Positions 43,735 through 53,550 are shown, counted from the first letter of the stretch. The stretch is DNA of 64,000 nt from Rhodocyclales bacterium (GCA_003105015.1 PQAF01000039.1:1-64000); one strand, 5' to 3'. Numbers and translations are program-made. Notes: generated by a model not told the origin, from the sequence alone.

Positions 43735-46628
43735 CGGTAGTTGATATGGAAGGATCGCACGTGACCAAGCAGTCGGGAGAGGATAGCAACTTGGGCTGCT
43801 ACCGGGTATCAGAGGAGGGATTCGATTTTCTCGAAGCGGCGAACACGCTGGCTACAGCACGGCGCCTTTATTCCGAGTGGGGACGGATGGACGATTTTGA
43901 GACATTCGAGCAACTCCTCGAATACCTCAGATCCAAACCAAAATTTTCGGTCGTTCCTCTCAGGAATCTACTTGACAAGCCAGAATCTGGGCGCGTCACG
44001 GTTTCTATCAGGTTCGATATTGACGTTGACCCCTTTGCCGCACTCGAACTCGCACGGATAGCAGCGCGCTACTCCGTGCCAACGACCTTTTACGTACTAC
44101 ATACCGCTGCGTATTACCTGCAGGCCGTACAATCCGAGACTGGGCGGCCGGAGTTCAACCGCAATCCTTGGCTCAATACCTGGCTCGAAGCAATGATCGT
44201 GGCCGGGCCGGAAATTGGTTTGCATATCGACCCGTTCCTCTTCACTAAGACACACGGCGTCGACGGTGCTGATGCCGTCAAGACGGAAATCAATTTCATT
44301 CGTAGCAATGGACTGCCCCTGCGCTCGGTCACGGCTCACAACAGCGCGCCTGCTTATGGTGCAGAGAACTTCGAAATCTTCCGAGAGTTCTGCTTTCGCT
44401 CCGACGGTACGCCTGAGTTGGCTACTGATGAATTGCCATTAGGTAGCCTAACCCTAGCAGATGTTGGCATTGACTTCGAGGCAAACTTTCCTATGCCGGC
44501 GCCTGAATACGATCCCGAGGCCTTCAGGGAATGGGTGAGCAGCATCGTGGAAATGCCAGTGGAAAACGAGCTTTGGATGCGACGAAATCTGCTGCACAAC
44601 CCTGGGTATCGGCACCGCTATAACTATGAAATATGGCATCTGGGGCCAGGCCGCTGGGTACTTGCCGGAAAACATGGAGAGCAAGGCGAAAAGTGGCTAT
44701 TCAATTGTTCGTTCAAGAAAATTCTCCATGCACTGGCAGCGTTGCCGGCTGGGGCAACGGTGGTGTTCGTGCTCCATCCCGAATACTTCGCTGCCTCATT
44801 CCTCCGCAAACAAGACCAGCCGAGTTTTCAGTTACCGCTCCATTCTCCAGTTTTAGACGAGTCTTCGCTTTCCAGGCTTCGTTCCGTGATACTAAGCGAC
44901 TCGAAACATGTGTTGGGAGAGCACAAGTTTGACGCTGTTAGAGTGCATGAGCCCAGACTTTCCTCCATAGCCATTAATCGGTTGGCTCGCGAGATTGGTC
45001 AACTTCGCTCGCAAGTTTATAACCTGGAAACCTATGCGGATACACTCAAGCGCGAGTTGGATGCAGCCCAGCTAAAGCGCGAGACGGATCTTGTTGATCT
45101 CAGGCGCGAGCTGGATGCAGCCTATACTCCCGCTCCCGAGTTGAGGCATTTGGCGGCGGTGTTGCGAGCAAGCAGACCACTGTTGGCGCCTCTCTACCGT
45201 TTGGCGAGACTCATTGCTCGTGGCCTGAGAGCCTGCTTCAGACTACCGCGAACCGCACTGTACCTAAGCAAGCGTACAGTTGCTAAGTTGCTTGGCTCGT
45301 TACGCCCGATCCTGCGGCCCGCGAAGCGTTCGTACCTCAAAGCCTATAAAGTTGCGATTATTACAAGGACGCTCATGTCAGGAGCTATCCGACCTTCCAG
45401 CAGGAAGAAGGTGCTCGGAAAACGCGTGCTGATGCTGACGACCTCCCAACTCGCGATAGACCCGCGTATTCCAAAGGTTGCTTTCACGCTGGCGGATGCT
45501 GGCTATGAAGTGGACGTCATGGCGTACACGACGAACCCTGAGCAGCCGACAGCGCTCGTGACCGAAGAAGTGCGGCCGCGAGTGCGCTATCTCTGGGTTC
45601 GCCACATAAATGTTTATGACGGTATTTGGAGAATCTACCAACGTGAGTTCGTGGAATTTGGCATGAATCGCGTTTACGACATCGTACATGCCAACGATCT
45701 CACAACGCTGCTGGCAGCTTGGTTCATAGCTAGGAAGTCAGGCCGGATGCTGGTCTATGATGCGCATGAAATGTGGGCTGAAAACGTTATTTTGCGCAAC
45801 GGAGAATATGTTCCAATCGAGGGATGGCGACGTTGGCTGGCGAACTTTGCCGAGCGTTTCCTCGTTCGGCGCGTCGATCTGTTCTCATCGGTAAGCGGCG
45901 AGATATGCCGCGAGTACAAGCGCCGGTTTCATTTGCCCGCCGAGCCCTTCCTTCTGCCCAATTTCCCCTTGAAGGAGAGCTTGACCGCGAGCGAGCCTGA
46001 TCAGGCTACTGTACCGGAGCTGATCCGGGCGCAAAAGGGTGATTTGGCTCTGCCCGAGGGTGCATTCATCACAATTTACTTGGGCGGTATTAATCCGCTC
46101 AGGAATATTGAGAACGTGATCAGGGCGCATGGCCTGTTGTCGAACGAATTCCATTTTGTGATTCGAGGCCCCTATGTTAATTACTATGCCCCGAGCTACC
46201 TTGCGTTGGCCGAGCAGTGCGGGGCGGCGGGCCGCGTCCACCTGCTTGAAGGAGTAACGCAACAGCAGTTGATGGGAGCGGCCAAGGGTTGCGACTGCGG
46301 TATCGTGATGCTTAAGAATCTATGCAAGAACTTCTACTGGTTCTATCCGAACAAGTTCTTCGAATACATGTTCATGCGGCTGCCCGTTGCCTGCTCGGAC
46401 TTTCCCGAGGTTTCGGCTCATGTCAAGCACGAAAAATGCGGTGTCGTGTTCGACCCGGAGGATCCGGCCAGTATCGCAGCAGCGCTGAGGCGATTGGCAG
46501 GGGACAGGAATGAGGCGCGTGCGATGGGTGAGCGAGGTTATACGTCTGCTATGGAAAGGTACTCTTGGGAAAGTATCGAACCTGCCTACGTGGCGGCATA
46601 TGAGGCGGCCCGAGCCAAGCAGCCATGA
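43731..46628 (+). CDS. Polysaccharide deacetylase-like domain fused to a glycosyltransferase
   Basis: In this 965-residue protein, residues about 60-410 resemble the NodB-like deacetylase fold (RVTVSIRFDIDVDP with paired acidic metal ligands; EIGLHIDPF with the second motif). A short coiled coil (about 425-470, RELDAAQLKRETDLVDLRRELDAA) and a basic helical linker follow. A family-4-type glycosyltransferase occupies about 555-965 (KRVLMLTTSQLAIDPRIPKVAFTLADAGYEVDV; donor site FYWFYPNKFFEYMFMRLPVACSDFPE). The TTG start at 43731 has AGGAG seven bases upstream and overlaps the previous stop. Deacetylation and chain growth may be coupled; substrates are unknown. Confidence 0.8.
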   Translation: MTVVDMEGSHVTKQSGEDSNLGCYRVSEEGFDFLEAANTLATARRLYSEWGRMDDFETFEQLLEYLRSKPKFSVVPLRNLLDKPESGRVTVSIRFDIDVDPFAALELARIAARYSVPTTFYVLHTAAYYLQAVQSETGRPEFNRNPWLNTWLEAMIVAGPEIGLHIDPFLFTKTHGVDGADAVKTEINFIRSNGLPLRSVTAHNSAPAYGAENFEIFREFCFRSDGTPELATDELPLGSLTLADVGIDFEANFPMPAPEYDPEAFREWVSSIVEMPVENELWMRRNLLHNPGYRHRYNYEIWHLGPGRWVLAGKHGEQGEKWLFNCSFKKILHALAALPAGATVVFVLHPEYFAASFLRKQDQPSFQLPLHSPVLDESSLSRLRSVILSDSKHVLGEHKFDAVRVHEPRLSSIAINRLAREIGQLRSQVYNLETYADTLKRELDAAQLKRETDLVDLRRELDAAYTPAPELRHLAAVLRASRPLLAPLYRLARLIARGLRACFRLPRTALYLSKRTVAKLLGSLRPILRPAKRSYLKAYKVAIITRTLMSGAIRPSSRKKVLGKRVLMLTTSQLAIDPRIPKVAFTLADAGYEVDVMAYTTNPEQPTALVTEEVRPRVRYLWVRHINVYDGIWRIYQREFVEFGMNRVYDIVHANDLTTLLAAWFIARKSGRMLVYDAHEMWAENVILRNGEYVPIEGWRRWLANFAERFLVRRVDLFSSVSGEICREYKRRFHLPAEPFLLPNFPLKESLTASEPDQATVPELIRAQKGDLALPEGAFITIYLGGINPLRNIENVIRAHGLLSNEFHFVIRGPYVNYYAPSYLALAEQCGAAGRVHLLEGVTQQQLMGAAKGCDCGIVMLKNLCKNFYWFYPNKFFEYMFMRLPVACSDFPEVSAHVKHEKCGVVFDPEDPASIAAALRRLAGDRNEARAMGERGYTSAMERYSWESIEPAYVAAYEAARAKQP

Positions 46629-48805
46629 TTCGTTTTCTCTTTTGGCTCAACGCCGGTCCGTTAGCGCCCGGCAAGCGGTGGCACGATGCCTTACTTCGCC
46701 GGGCGGGCCGGCTACGGCGAATTTTCTTCATGGCTACTATGATGGTGCTCCCGCTATTCATGGTCGCATCGTGGCTCAGGGTGGTCGTTCTCAAGCTGAG
46801 TGGGGGCAAACCGCGGCTTGTGTGGGGCCCCACCCCGATCATCAACATCGTAGATCAATCGGAATTGATGCAGCGGCAGGGGTATGAGAGCACTACCGTC
46901 GTCTACGCTGTCTATCACATCACCAACAGGTTCGACTACGACCTGATGCCGCTGATTCGCAACCAAGCGATCGCATGGTGGCTTCCGAATGTAGTCTTTC
47001 TATGGAGCCTTCTCAAGTTCGATATCTTCCACTACTTCTTCGATGGCGGACTGTGGTCCGGCATGAAAATAGTCCCGGAGGCCAAATGGCTCGAACTGCC
47101 GATACTGCGCCTCGCTGGCAAGCGCATTGTCGCAATGGCATATGGTTCCGATGTCCGTGTTCAGCATCTCAACCGGATGTGGGAAACTCCTAACAGTTGC
47201 GAGGAATGTCCAGAACCCGGGCGGCACTGCATATGCGATCTGGCTCCGGCGCAGCTCAACACCAAGTACTATCGGGAATGGGTCAATGAATCCATCGCGA
47301 TGGGCGACATGGCGAATTATGTTTTCGGCTCGAACCGACGTTTCTTTCATTGGCCTATTGATACCGAAGTCGTAAAGTATGTCGGCAGTAAAGGGACAGA
47401 CGAAGAAATTGTCGTTGCCCACTCGCCCAATCACCGGTATTTCAAGGGCACACACTATTTCGAAAGCGCTGTTTCTAATTTGCGAGAGCGCGGATACAAG
47501 ATCAGGCTGGACTTGATCGAAGGGGTTTCGAATGACGAGGCCAAGCGCCGCTACGCCGCAGCGGATATCATCGCTGCGCAGTGCGTCTACGGTTGGATGG
47601 GGTTTACAGAAGTCGAGGGGATGGCTGCGGGCAAGCCCGTGATAACCTTTATTCGCGACTGGGACTACCTTGCTCACATGCCCGGTTGCCCCTTGATCAG
47701 TAGCCGCCCTGACGAAGTGGAAGCCGCCCTCGAAAGGTTATGCCTGCATCCGGAGGATCGGGCTCGTATTGGGCGGGAATCACGCGCGTGGGCCGAACGC
47801 TATTGCTCGTTTGAAGCAAGGGCGCCGGACTACGTTGAGCTTCACAAGCAGATTTGGAAATGGAACCCGGTACTGCCCACGCTCCTGACCAAAGCTAGAG
47901 ACATCCTCAGCGGCGATAGCGGTTATCGACCGGCCCGTGATTTTACCGGCCCGGTTCTTGGCGAGTGGGCGATATGGTCGGATCCCTTTCTGAACTTGCA
48001 GCGGATTCGGGAGGGGTGCTATGGACAGCCACCCTTCGATGCGCAAGGCATGATCCGGATGTTCTATAACGGAGCGTATGTCGAACACCCTGGTGTTGTC
48101 GCGCTATATGCGCTCAATCACTTCCATGCCTTGTTGCAGAAACCATCGGAGGATGGCCATCGTGCGGAGTTCCTGAAGGCTGCTCGCTGGCTGCAGCAGC
48201 GGTTGGTGATTGGTCCAGACGGGATTGGGCGATGGTTCTACCCCTTCGAATGTCCGAGCCGGCCCACCATGGCAGCGCCTTGGTTCTCGTGCTTTTCCCA
48301 GAGTCTGGATCTCTCCATTCTCATGCGAGCGCATCAGCTTTCACCGGATGAGGGATTCGATCGGAATCTCGACCGTGCCGCGCAACTGTTCTGGACTGAC
48401 ATGCAGAACGGTGGCGTGCGACACGTGGATGACGGGCTCGTCTTCCTGGAAGAGTATCCAGAGGAGCCGGCATCGCACGTACTGAACGGGTTCATCACAG
48501 GCCTGTTCGGCCTGCATGAGTACTATCGCTTCAGTGGGGACCGGCGGGCTATCGAGTTATTCTGGCATGGGGCCGAAACTGTCAAGCTTGCGGTCGCGCG
48601 GTATGAAGCGCCGGATGGCCTGCGCTACGATTTGCTGAATCAGTTCGTCGTCAATACAGATTATTATTATTTTATTGTTCAGCAGTTTCTGGCCCTTTAC
48701 CAGATCACCGGAGATCGCTTTTTTAAATCATATGCTCGCAAACTACAGCGGAGGATGTACCGGCAACGCATGTCGGCTGCCCTGCGTCTCAGGGCGCCAA
48801 TCTGA
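46625..48805 (+). CDS. Glycosyltransferase fused to a D-glucuronyl C5-epimerase domain
   Basis: This 726-residue protein has a short membrane-associated start, then a GT-B-like glycosyltransferase (about 55-420) with AYGSDVRV, a cysteine motif C-x2-C-x6-C-x-C near residue 195, and HSPNHRYFKGTHYFESAV. Residues about 440-715 match the C-terminal domain of D-glucuronyl C5-epimerases: GQPPFDAQGMIRMFYNGA, GRWFYPFECPSRPTM and EEYPEEPASHVLNGF (about 608-622). Known members convert glucuronate to iduronate in heparosan-type chains. The fusion suggests that a uronate is added and epimerised by the same protein. Start and stop overlap or adjoin the neighbours. Confidence 0.82.
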   Translation: MIRFLFWLNAGPLAPGKRWHDALLRRAGRLRRIFFMATMMVLPLFMVASWLRVVVLKLSGGKPRLVWGPTPIINIVDQSELMQRQGYESTTVVYAVYHITNRFDYDLMPLIRNQAIAWWLPNVVFLWSLLKFDIFHYFFDGGLWSGMKIVPEAKWLELPILRLAGKRIVAMAYGSDVRVQHLNRMWETPNSCEECPEPGRHCICDLAPAQLNTKYYREWVNESIAMGDMANYVFGSNRRFFHWPIDTEVVKYVGSKGTDEEIVVAHSPNHRYFKGTHYFESAVSNLRERGYKIRLDLIEGVSNDEAKRRYAAADIIAAQCVYGWMGFTEVEGMAAGKPVITFIRDWDYLAHMPGCPLISSRPDEVEAALERLCLHPEDRARIGRESRAWAERYCSFEARAPDYVELHKQIWKWNPVLPTLLTKARDILSGDSGYRPARDFTGPVLGEWAIWSDPFLNLQRIREGCYGQPPFDAQGMIRMFYNGAYVEHPGVVALYALNHFHALLQKPSEDGHRAEFLKAARWLQQRLVIGPDGIGRWFYPFECPSRPTMAAPWFSCFSQSLDLSILMRAHQLSPDEGFDRNLDRAAQLFWTDMQNGGVRHVDDGLVFLEEYPEEPASHVLNGFITGLFGLHEYYRFSGDRRAIELFWHGAETVKLAVARYEAPDGLRYDLLNQFVVNTDYYYFIVQQFLALYQITGDRFFKSYARKLQRRMYRQRMSAALRLRAPI

Positions 48806-48820
48806 ATAGCGGTGCATGAT

Positions 48821-49915
48821 ATGCGTGTGCTCCATGGACCAGTGAACATTGCCAATCAGCCATGGGTTCTGTCCCGTGCGGAGCGCGAAATCGGGCTCCG
48901 GAGCAAGCTAGTGGTGAATTATGGCACGGCCTTCGGCTACCCGGCCGACGTAGTGCTGAGCGGTCACGCTGACCGGAGTACTAAGGCTCGCGCACGCCGC
49001 TGGCTCAATACCTTGACGGCGCCCTTGCGTAGCCGAGTGCAGCACTATTATTTTGGACGCACTTTCGGATGCTGGGATGATTACGGCGAACCGAATCGCA
49101 CCTGGTTCATGGATCTCCGGTTGGCCAAGTTTTTGGGTTGTCGGACGTTCATGACCTTGCAGGGCTGTGATGCGCGACTCTCGGATCTGTCCGCGGCCCG
49201 CAATCCGATTACACCGTGTTCAGTCGGGCGGTGCAGGGCTGCCGAGTACTGCCGGAACTACATGGATCGGCAGCGCCGTTACCTGATCGACGAAGTGTTG
49301 CCGCAGATTGATCGTGTGTTCTACTTGAATCCGGAACTCGGTCATTATGTGCCGCAGGGAACCTTTCTGCCGTATGCCTGTGTCGACATCCATTCGCTCG
49401 AGCCAGTGACGCCGCGCGTTGATGGCCCCATTCGGATCCTGCATGCGCCGAGCGACGAGACAACGAAAGGCAGCGCCTATGTGTACAAGGCCATCGAGAC
49501 GCTCAAGCAACGGTATTCGATCGAGTTCCTGGTTGTCAAAGGGGTTAGTCACGAGGCGGCGATGAAGATGTATCGCGACGCAGATCTCGTATTGGACCAA
49601 TTGCTCTACGGTTGGTACGGCGGCTTTGCCGTCGAAGTCATGGCTCTGGGCAAACCGGTAGGCGTCTACATTCGCGACGAGGACATGAAATTCGTACCGG
49701 CTAAGATGCTCGAAGAACTACCGGTATTTAGGATGCACCCGGAAACGCTTACTGACGATCTTGAAAAGGCAATCCGGGTTCGGGCGCAATGGCCTGCACT
49801 TGGCCGTAAGGCGCGCAAGTTTGTCGAGGACTGGCACGATCCTGTGCGAATCGCCAAGGCGATTGCGCGAATTTACCGGGATCCGTCCGCACCACTCGAC
49901 CTGGAGGCTGCGTAA
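48821..49915 (+). CDS. Glycosyltransferase (locus paralogue family)
   Basis: This 364-residue protein starts MRVLHGPVNIANQPWVLSRAEREIGLRS, a Rossmann-type start of GT-B enzymes. FMTLQGCDARLSD, a cysteine-rich stretch (PCSVGRCRAAEYC), HAPSDETTKGSAYVYKAIETLK and LVLDQLLYGWYGGFAVEVMALGKPVGVYIRDE are shared with the proteins at 60.8 kb and, more weakly, at 46.6 and 56.5 kb. It probably adds one sugar of the repeat unit from a nucleotide donor. I chose the ATG at 48821; a GTG at 48812 is possible. Confidence 0.82.
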   Translation: MRVLHGPVNIANQPWVLSRAEREIGLRSKLVVNYGTAFGYPADVVLSGHADRSTKARARRWLNTLTAPLRSRVQHYYFGRTFGCWDDYGEPNRTWFMDLRLAKFLGCRTFMTLQGCDARLSDLSAARNPITPCSVGRCRAAEYCRNYMDRQRRYLIDEVLPQIDRVFYLNPELGHYVPQGTFLPYACVDIHSLEPVTPRVDGPIRILHAPSDETTKGSAYVYKAIETLKQRYSIEFLVVKGVSHEAAMKMYRDADLVLDQLLYGWYGGFAVEVMALGKPVGVYIRDEDMKFVPAKMLEELPVFRMHPETLTDDLEKAIRVRAQWPALGRKARKFVEDWHDPVRIAKAIARIYRDPSAPLDLEAA

Positions 49916-49981
49916 AGGCATGGCAAAAGCCGCCCGCCTATGCAAGGCGATTGCTGCACTAACTCACAATTCTGAATTGAA

Positions 49982-50677
49982 ATGCAGATGACAAATCCGT
50001 TTTCCTATACATATTTGAAAGAGATGCTCGAACGTACGATCGCCTCAGGGTATCGCATTTCCTCGTTCAAGGATTTTGATCCGGCGAAGGAGAAGACAGT
50101 GATTCTTCGTCACGACGTCGATTACACCCTGGATGGGTTGCTGGTGGCCGCCGCTATTGAGCGGGAACTTGGCTGTACAGCGAGCTATCTCTTCCGTGTC
50201 CATGCTGACGAGTATAACTTGTTCAGTTGCGTGAGCTGGAACGTGGTTCAGCAGATTCGTGATATGGGTCATGAGATTGGACTGCACTTCGAGGGAATGA
50301 ATGCGGGCCGCGCACTGGAAATAGAACCTCAGGAGCTCGTACTGAAAGAGAAGAGAATTCTCGAAACAATGCTCGGCGAACCGGTACTTACTGCTGCAGA
50401 GCATCGGGAATTGAGTGGCTCCATCCATGGTACGCCTCTGTTCGACTCGATCTATGACCCATACGAACTGGGCTTCAAGTTCTATGCGATGGATCCGCGA
50501 TTCTGCCGCGATATGAAATACCTCTCTGATTCCAACGCTAACTGGCGTGAAGGCGATCTGCTTCAGCATCTCTTAAAGCATCAGCGCTTCCAGGTCCTGA
50601 TCCACCTCGACTGGTGGTTCGAGAAGGATCTTTTGCTCAAGGGGCCTTACTATCATCCCCGCGGTACTCATGTCTGA
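49982..50677 (+). CDS. NodB-like polysaccharide deacetylase family protein
   Basis: This 231-residue protein has the metal-site motif VILRHDVDYTLDGLLVAAAIERELGCTASYLFRVHADEYN near the N-terminus and MGHEIGLHFEGM as the second motif, both typical of the carbohydrate esterase 4 fold. No signal peptide is present, so it acts in the cytoplasm on a precursor rather than on the exported polymer. It overlaps the formyltransferase gene by eight bases. Together they could replace an acetyl by a formyl group on an aminosugar (inference). Confidence 0.78.
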   Translation: MQMTNPFSYTYLKEMLERTIASGYRISSFKDFDPAKEKTVILRHDVDYTLDGLLVAAAIERELGCTASYLFRVHADEYNLFSCVSWNVVQQIRDMGHEIGLHFEGMNAGRALEIEPQELVLKEKRILETMLGEPVLTAAEHRELSGSIHGTPLFDSIYDPYELGFKFYAMDPRFCRDMKYLSDSNANWREGDLLQHLLKHQRFQVLIHLDWWFEKDLLLKGPYYHPRGTHV

Positions 50678-51671
50678 GAACCTTATGCCTCATCCGGAAA
50701 TTGTCTACGTCACCTGCTGCGACAATGGTGTTTTCGGGCTGGAATATCTGCTCGCGTGCGGAGTTTCGATTCGACGTGTGATCACGATTCCGCCTGAAGT
50801 CGCGAGGCAGGCCAACGTATCGGGATATTGCGATGTAGTACCGGTGTGCCGGAAGTACGGAATCGAGGTGGTTGTTCTTGATCGCTACAATATCGAGGTC
50901 GGACATCTTGGCGGCGAGCCACTTGATTTACTGATTGTTAACGGCTGGAATCGCCTGATCGCGGGCTCGGTAATCGAGCGGTTCCGGTACGGCGGCCTCG
51001 GCGTTCATGCGGGACATCCGCCTATCGGTCTGGGGCGAGCGCCTCTGCCTTGGAACATCATCAAGGGTCACGAAGACTTGGAGGTCTATGTCTTTAGGCT
51101 CACCGCCCAGGCTGATGACGGGGACATCGTGGCCCGCTTCCCGGTCGAGATCACGGCACTTGACACTGCTGCCACGCTCTACGAGAAGGTGATGTGGCGC
51201 ACGGCCATTCTGTTCGAAACAGCGCTTCAGGAATTTCCGCGGGCCTTGCTTGAGGCACAAGCGCAGGATCTACGCTTTGCAATCCATTACGAGAAGCGGG
51301 AACCCAAAGACGGGGCCATCGACTTCAGGTGGAGTTGTCGCCGGATCCACGATTTCGTTCGTGCGCAGACGCACCCCTATCCCGGCGCATACTGCTATCT
51401 GGATGGCGTACGCTGGACTATCTGGGAATGCGCACCATTCGACAGATTCAGCTTCCGAGAGCAGCAGCGGGTGCCTGGTGAAGTGCTGCTTGCGCTTCCG
51501 CACGGCCTAGTCGTCGCAACCGGTACCTCGCCGATCTGGTTGACTGAAGCCGAGGCTGAAGGAAAGGTAGTCATCCCTGGAGACCTTGAGGCGCTACGCT
51601 CATTTGTCGGGAGGTGCTTTACTACAGCAATAGACACAGCGGACGGCACTATTGTGCCCGTATCGGGTTAG
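50670..51671 (+). CDS. Sugar N-formyltransferase (methionyl-tRNA formyltransferase-like fold)
   Basis: This 333-residue protein has the formyltransferase triad in order: Asn in IVNGWNRLIAG, His in GVHAGHPPIGLGRAPLPW and Asp in QADDGDIVARF. The C-terminal part resembles the OB-fold region (GAIDFRWSCRRIHDFVRAQTHPYPGAYCY) found in ArnA-like and Fmt-like enzymes. 10-formyltetrahydrofolate would be the donor. It is not the housekeeping Fmt because motif spacing and context differ. A formylated amino sugar in the polymer is the likely outcome. Confidence 0.82.
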   Translation: MSENLMPHPEIVYVTCCDNGVFGLEYLLACGVSIRRVITIPPEVARQANVSGYCDVVPVCRKYGIEVVVLDRYNIEVGHLGGEPLDLLIVNGWNRLIAGSVIERFRYGGLGVHAGHPPIGLGRAPLPWNIIKGHEDLEVYVFRLTAQADDGDIVARFPVEITALDTAATLYEKVMWRTAILFETALQEFPRALLEAQAQDLRFAIHYEKREPKDGAIDFRWSCRRIHDFVRAQTHPYPGAYCYLDGVRWTIWECAPFDRFSFREQQRVPGEVLLALPHGLVVATGTSPIWLTEAEAEGKVVIPGDLEALRSFVGRCFTTAIDTADGTIVPVSG

Positions 51672-51675
51672 AGGA

Positions 51676-53550
51676 ATGTGCGGATTTGCAGGCATAGTAG
51701 GTGAGTTGCCCGACAGGGCCATGCTCAAGCGTATGGGCGATGCGATCGCTCATCGTGGACCAGACGATGAAGGCTACCACTTAGACGCGAACGCAGGCCT
51801 TGCGTTCCGGCGACTTGCGATCGTGGATATCGACACTGGCAGGCAGCCGATGGCAAACGAAACCGGCGACGTTGTCGTGGTTTTCAACGGCGAGATCTAC
51901 AATCACCGGGAATTGCGCAAGGAGCTATCGGCCAAGGGACATCGTTTCACCACAGACCATGCCGATACCGAGGTGCTCGTGCACGGCTGGGAAGAATGGG
52001 GCTACTCTCTGTTTTCGCGTCTCAACGGCATGTTCGCGCTTGCAATTCGTGACCTGCGCGACGAATCGCTTGTACTCGCACGCGACCGCTACGGCATCAA
52101 GCCGCTGTATTGGTCAAGACTTGCTGGTGGTGGACTAGCCTTTGGTTCTGAAATCAGGGCGCTCCATGCGTCCGGCAGGACTGCCTTGGCGCCGGACCCT
52201 TACGGGATCATGGAGTATTTTGCGTTCCAGAACCTGTGGTTCGAGCGAACGATGTTCGCCGGCGTTGAGCAGTTCCCGCCAGCAACCGTAATCAGATGGC
52301 AGGGCGGCAGGCTCGAGCAACGAACGTACTGGGACATTAGTTTCCCGCGTACGCGCCGTGGGAGCACCAAGGATTTGGCGACGGAACATCGCACGCTGCT
52401 GCTCGATGTGCTACGCCGGCAAATCGCAGCCGATGTGCCCGTCAAGGCCTACCTGTCAGGTGGAATTGATTCAACCGCCATCACCGTCGGTGCGCACATG
52501 CTCGATAAATCTGTGCAGGCCTACAGTTGCATATTCGATCTTTCTGGTGTAACTGATGGTGCAGATGCCGATGAACGCGAATACTCCCGCCTCGTCGAAT
52601 CCGTATGCGGTATATCACGCATCGAATTAGAACTCGCCCAGGACACAATGCGTAACACGCTCGATGCCTATGTGGGCGCGCTCGAAGACCTACGCATGGG
52701 TATGGGATATCCTGTTTATTTGATTGCACAGCGAGTCGCGCGTGACGCGAAGGTGGTCTTGTCGGGAACCGGGGGCGACGAGTTCCACGGCGGTTATGTC
52801 GGTAGATATATTGCCACGGGGGCCGTGCCGCCAGCTGACGCCGCGCCGGCACCACCGAGCCTCTTCGAATGGGTGGCGTCGCTGTTAGGCATCATGCACA
52901 GCAGTAAGCGCACACCTTCCTGGGATGACACGGACATCGAAGCCCGCTACCGCGGCATTCTTAATTCAATCCTGAAGCCCGATATGGCACAGGAGGCATT
53001 GACACCAGAATTCCGCGCCACCGTTCCAGACTTCGACATCAATGCCAACATTGACCGGGCGCTGCTGAGTTGTCCCAGCAAGGACTGGCGCGATCGCATC
53101 CTTTACGTAGATATGAAGACCTACCTACATGGCCTTCTTGTTCTCGAGGACAAGCTCTCTATGGCACACTCGCTCGAGACCCGCGTGCCCCTGCTTGATA
53201 ATGCATTGGTCGATTTTGTTCTGGACGTGCCGTGGGAGCACTTGATCAACAACGGTGTGGGCAAGGTGCTATTCCGCGAATCAGTGCGACCTTGGGTCCC
53301 GGAGCAGATTTACAGCAAGCCCAAGATGGGGTTCGGGCCGCCCGACGCATCCTGGTATCGCCACGCGCTGCGTGACTGGATTTCGCAGCGGCTTTCGTCG
53401 AGCAAGATCAGGCGCCGGGGAGTGCTCGACGACGGCTTCGTGCAGCGGACCCTCGCCGAACACTTTTCCGGCCAGAGGAACAATACCTACCTGATCTGGA
53501 CCTTTCTGAACTTCGAGACGTGGTGCGACCATTTTGGGTTCTACGGATAA
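51676..53550 (+). CDS. asnB: Asparagine synthase family amidotransferase 2
   Basis: This 624-residue protein has the glutaminase nucleophile at Cys2 (MCGFAGIVGELPD), HRGPDDEGYH and FNGEIYNHREL, and in the synthase half YLSGGIDSTAITV and LSGTGGDEFHGGYVGRY. It is the second of three such genes and lies directly before the wbpI-type epimerase, so it may amidate the diacetamido-uronate or another uronate. The ATG at 51676 directly follows GAGGA, unusually close for a ribosome site. Confidence 0.86.
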   Translation: MCGFAGIVGELPDRAMLKRMGDAIAHRGPDDEGYHLDANAGLAFRRLAIVDIDTGRQPMANETGDVVVVFNGEIYNHRELRKELSAKGHRFTTDHADTEVLVHGWEEWGYSLFSRLNGMFALAIRDLRDESLVLARDRYGIKPLYWSRLAGGGLAFGSEIRALHASGRTALAPDPYGIMEYFAFQNLWFERTMFAGVEQFPPATVIRWQGGRLEQRTYWDISFPRTRRGSTKDLATEHRTLLLDVLRRQIAADVPVKAYLSGGIDSTAITVGAHMLDKSVQAYSCIFDLSGVTDGADADEREYSRLVESVCGISRIELELAQDTMRNTLDAYVGALEDLRMGMGYPVYLIAQRVARDAKVVLSGTGGDEFHGGYVGRYIATGAVPPADAAPAPPSLFEWVASLLGIMHSSKRTPSWDDTDIEARYRGILNSILKPDMAQEALTPEFRATVPDFDINANIDRALLSCPSKDWRDRILYVDMKTYLHGLLVLEDKLSMAHSLETRVPLLDNALVDFVLDVPWEHLINNGVGKVLFRESVRPWVPEQIYSKPKMGFGPPDASWYRHALRDWISQRLSSSKIRRRGVLDDGFVQRTLAEHFSGQRNNTYLIWTFLNFETWCDHFGFYG

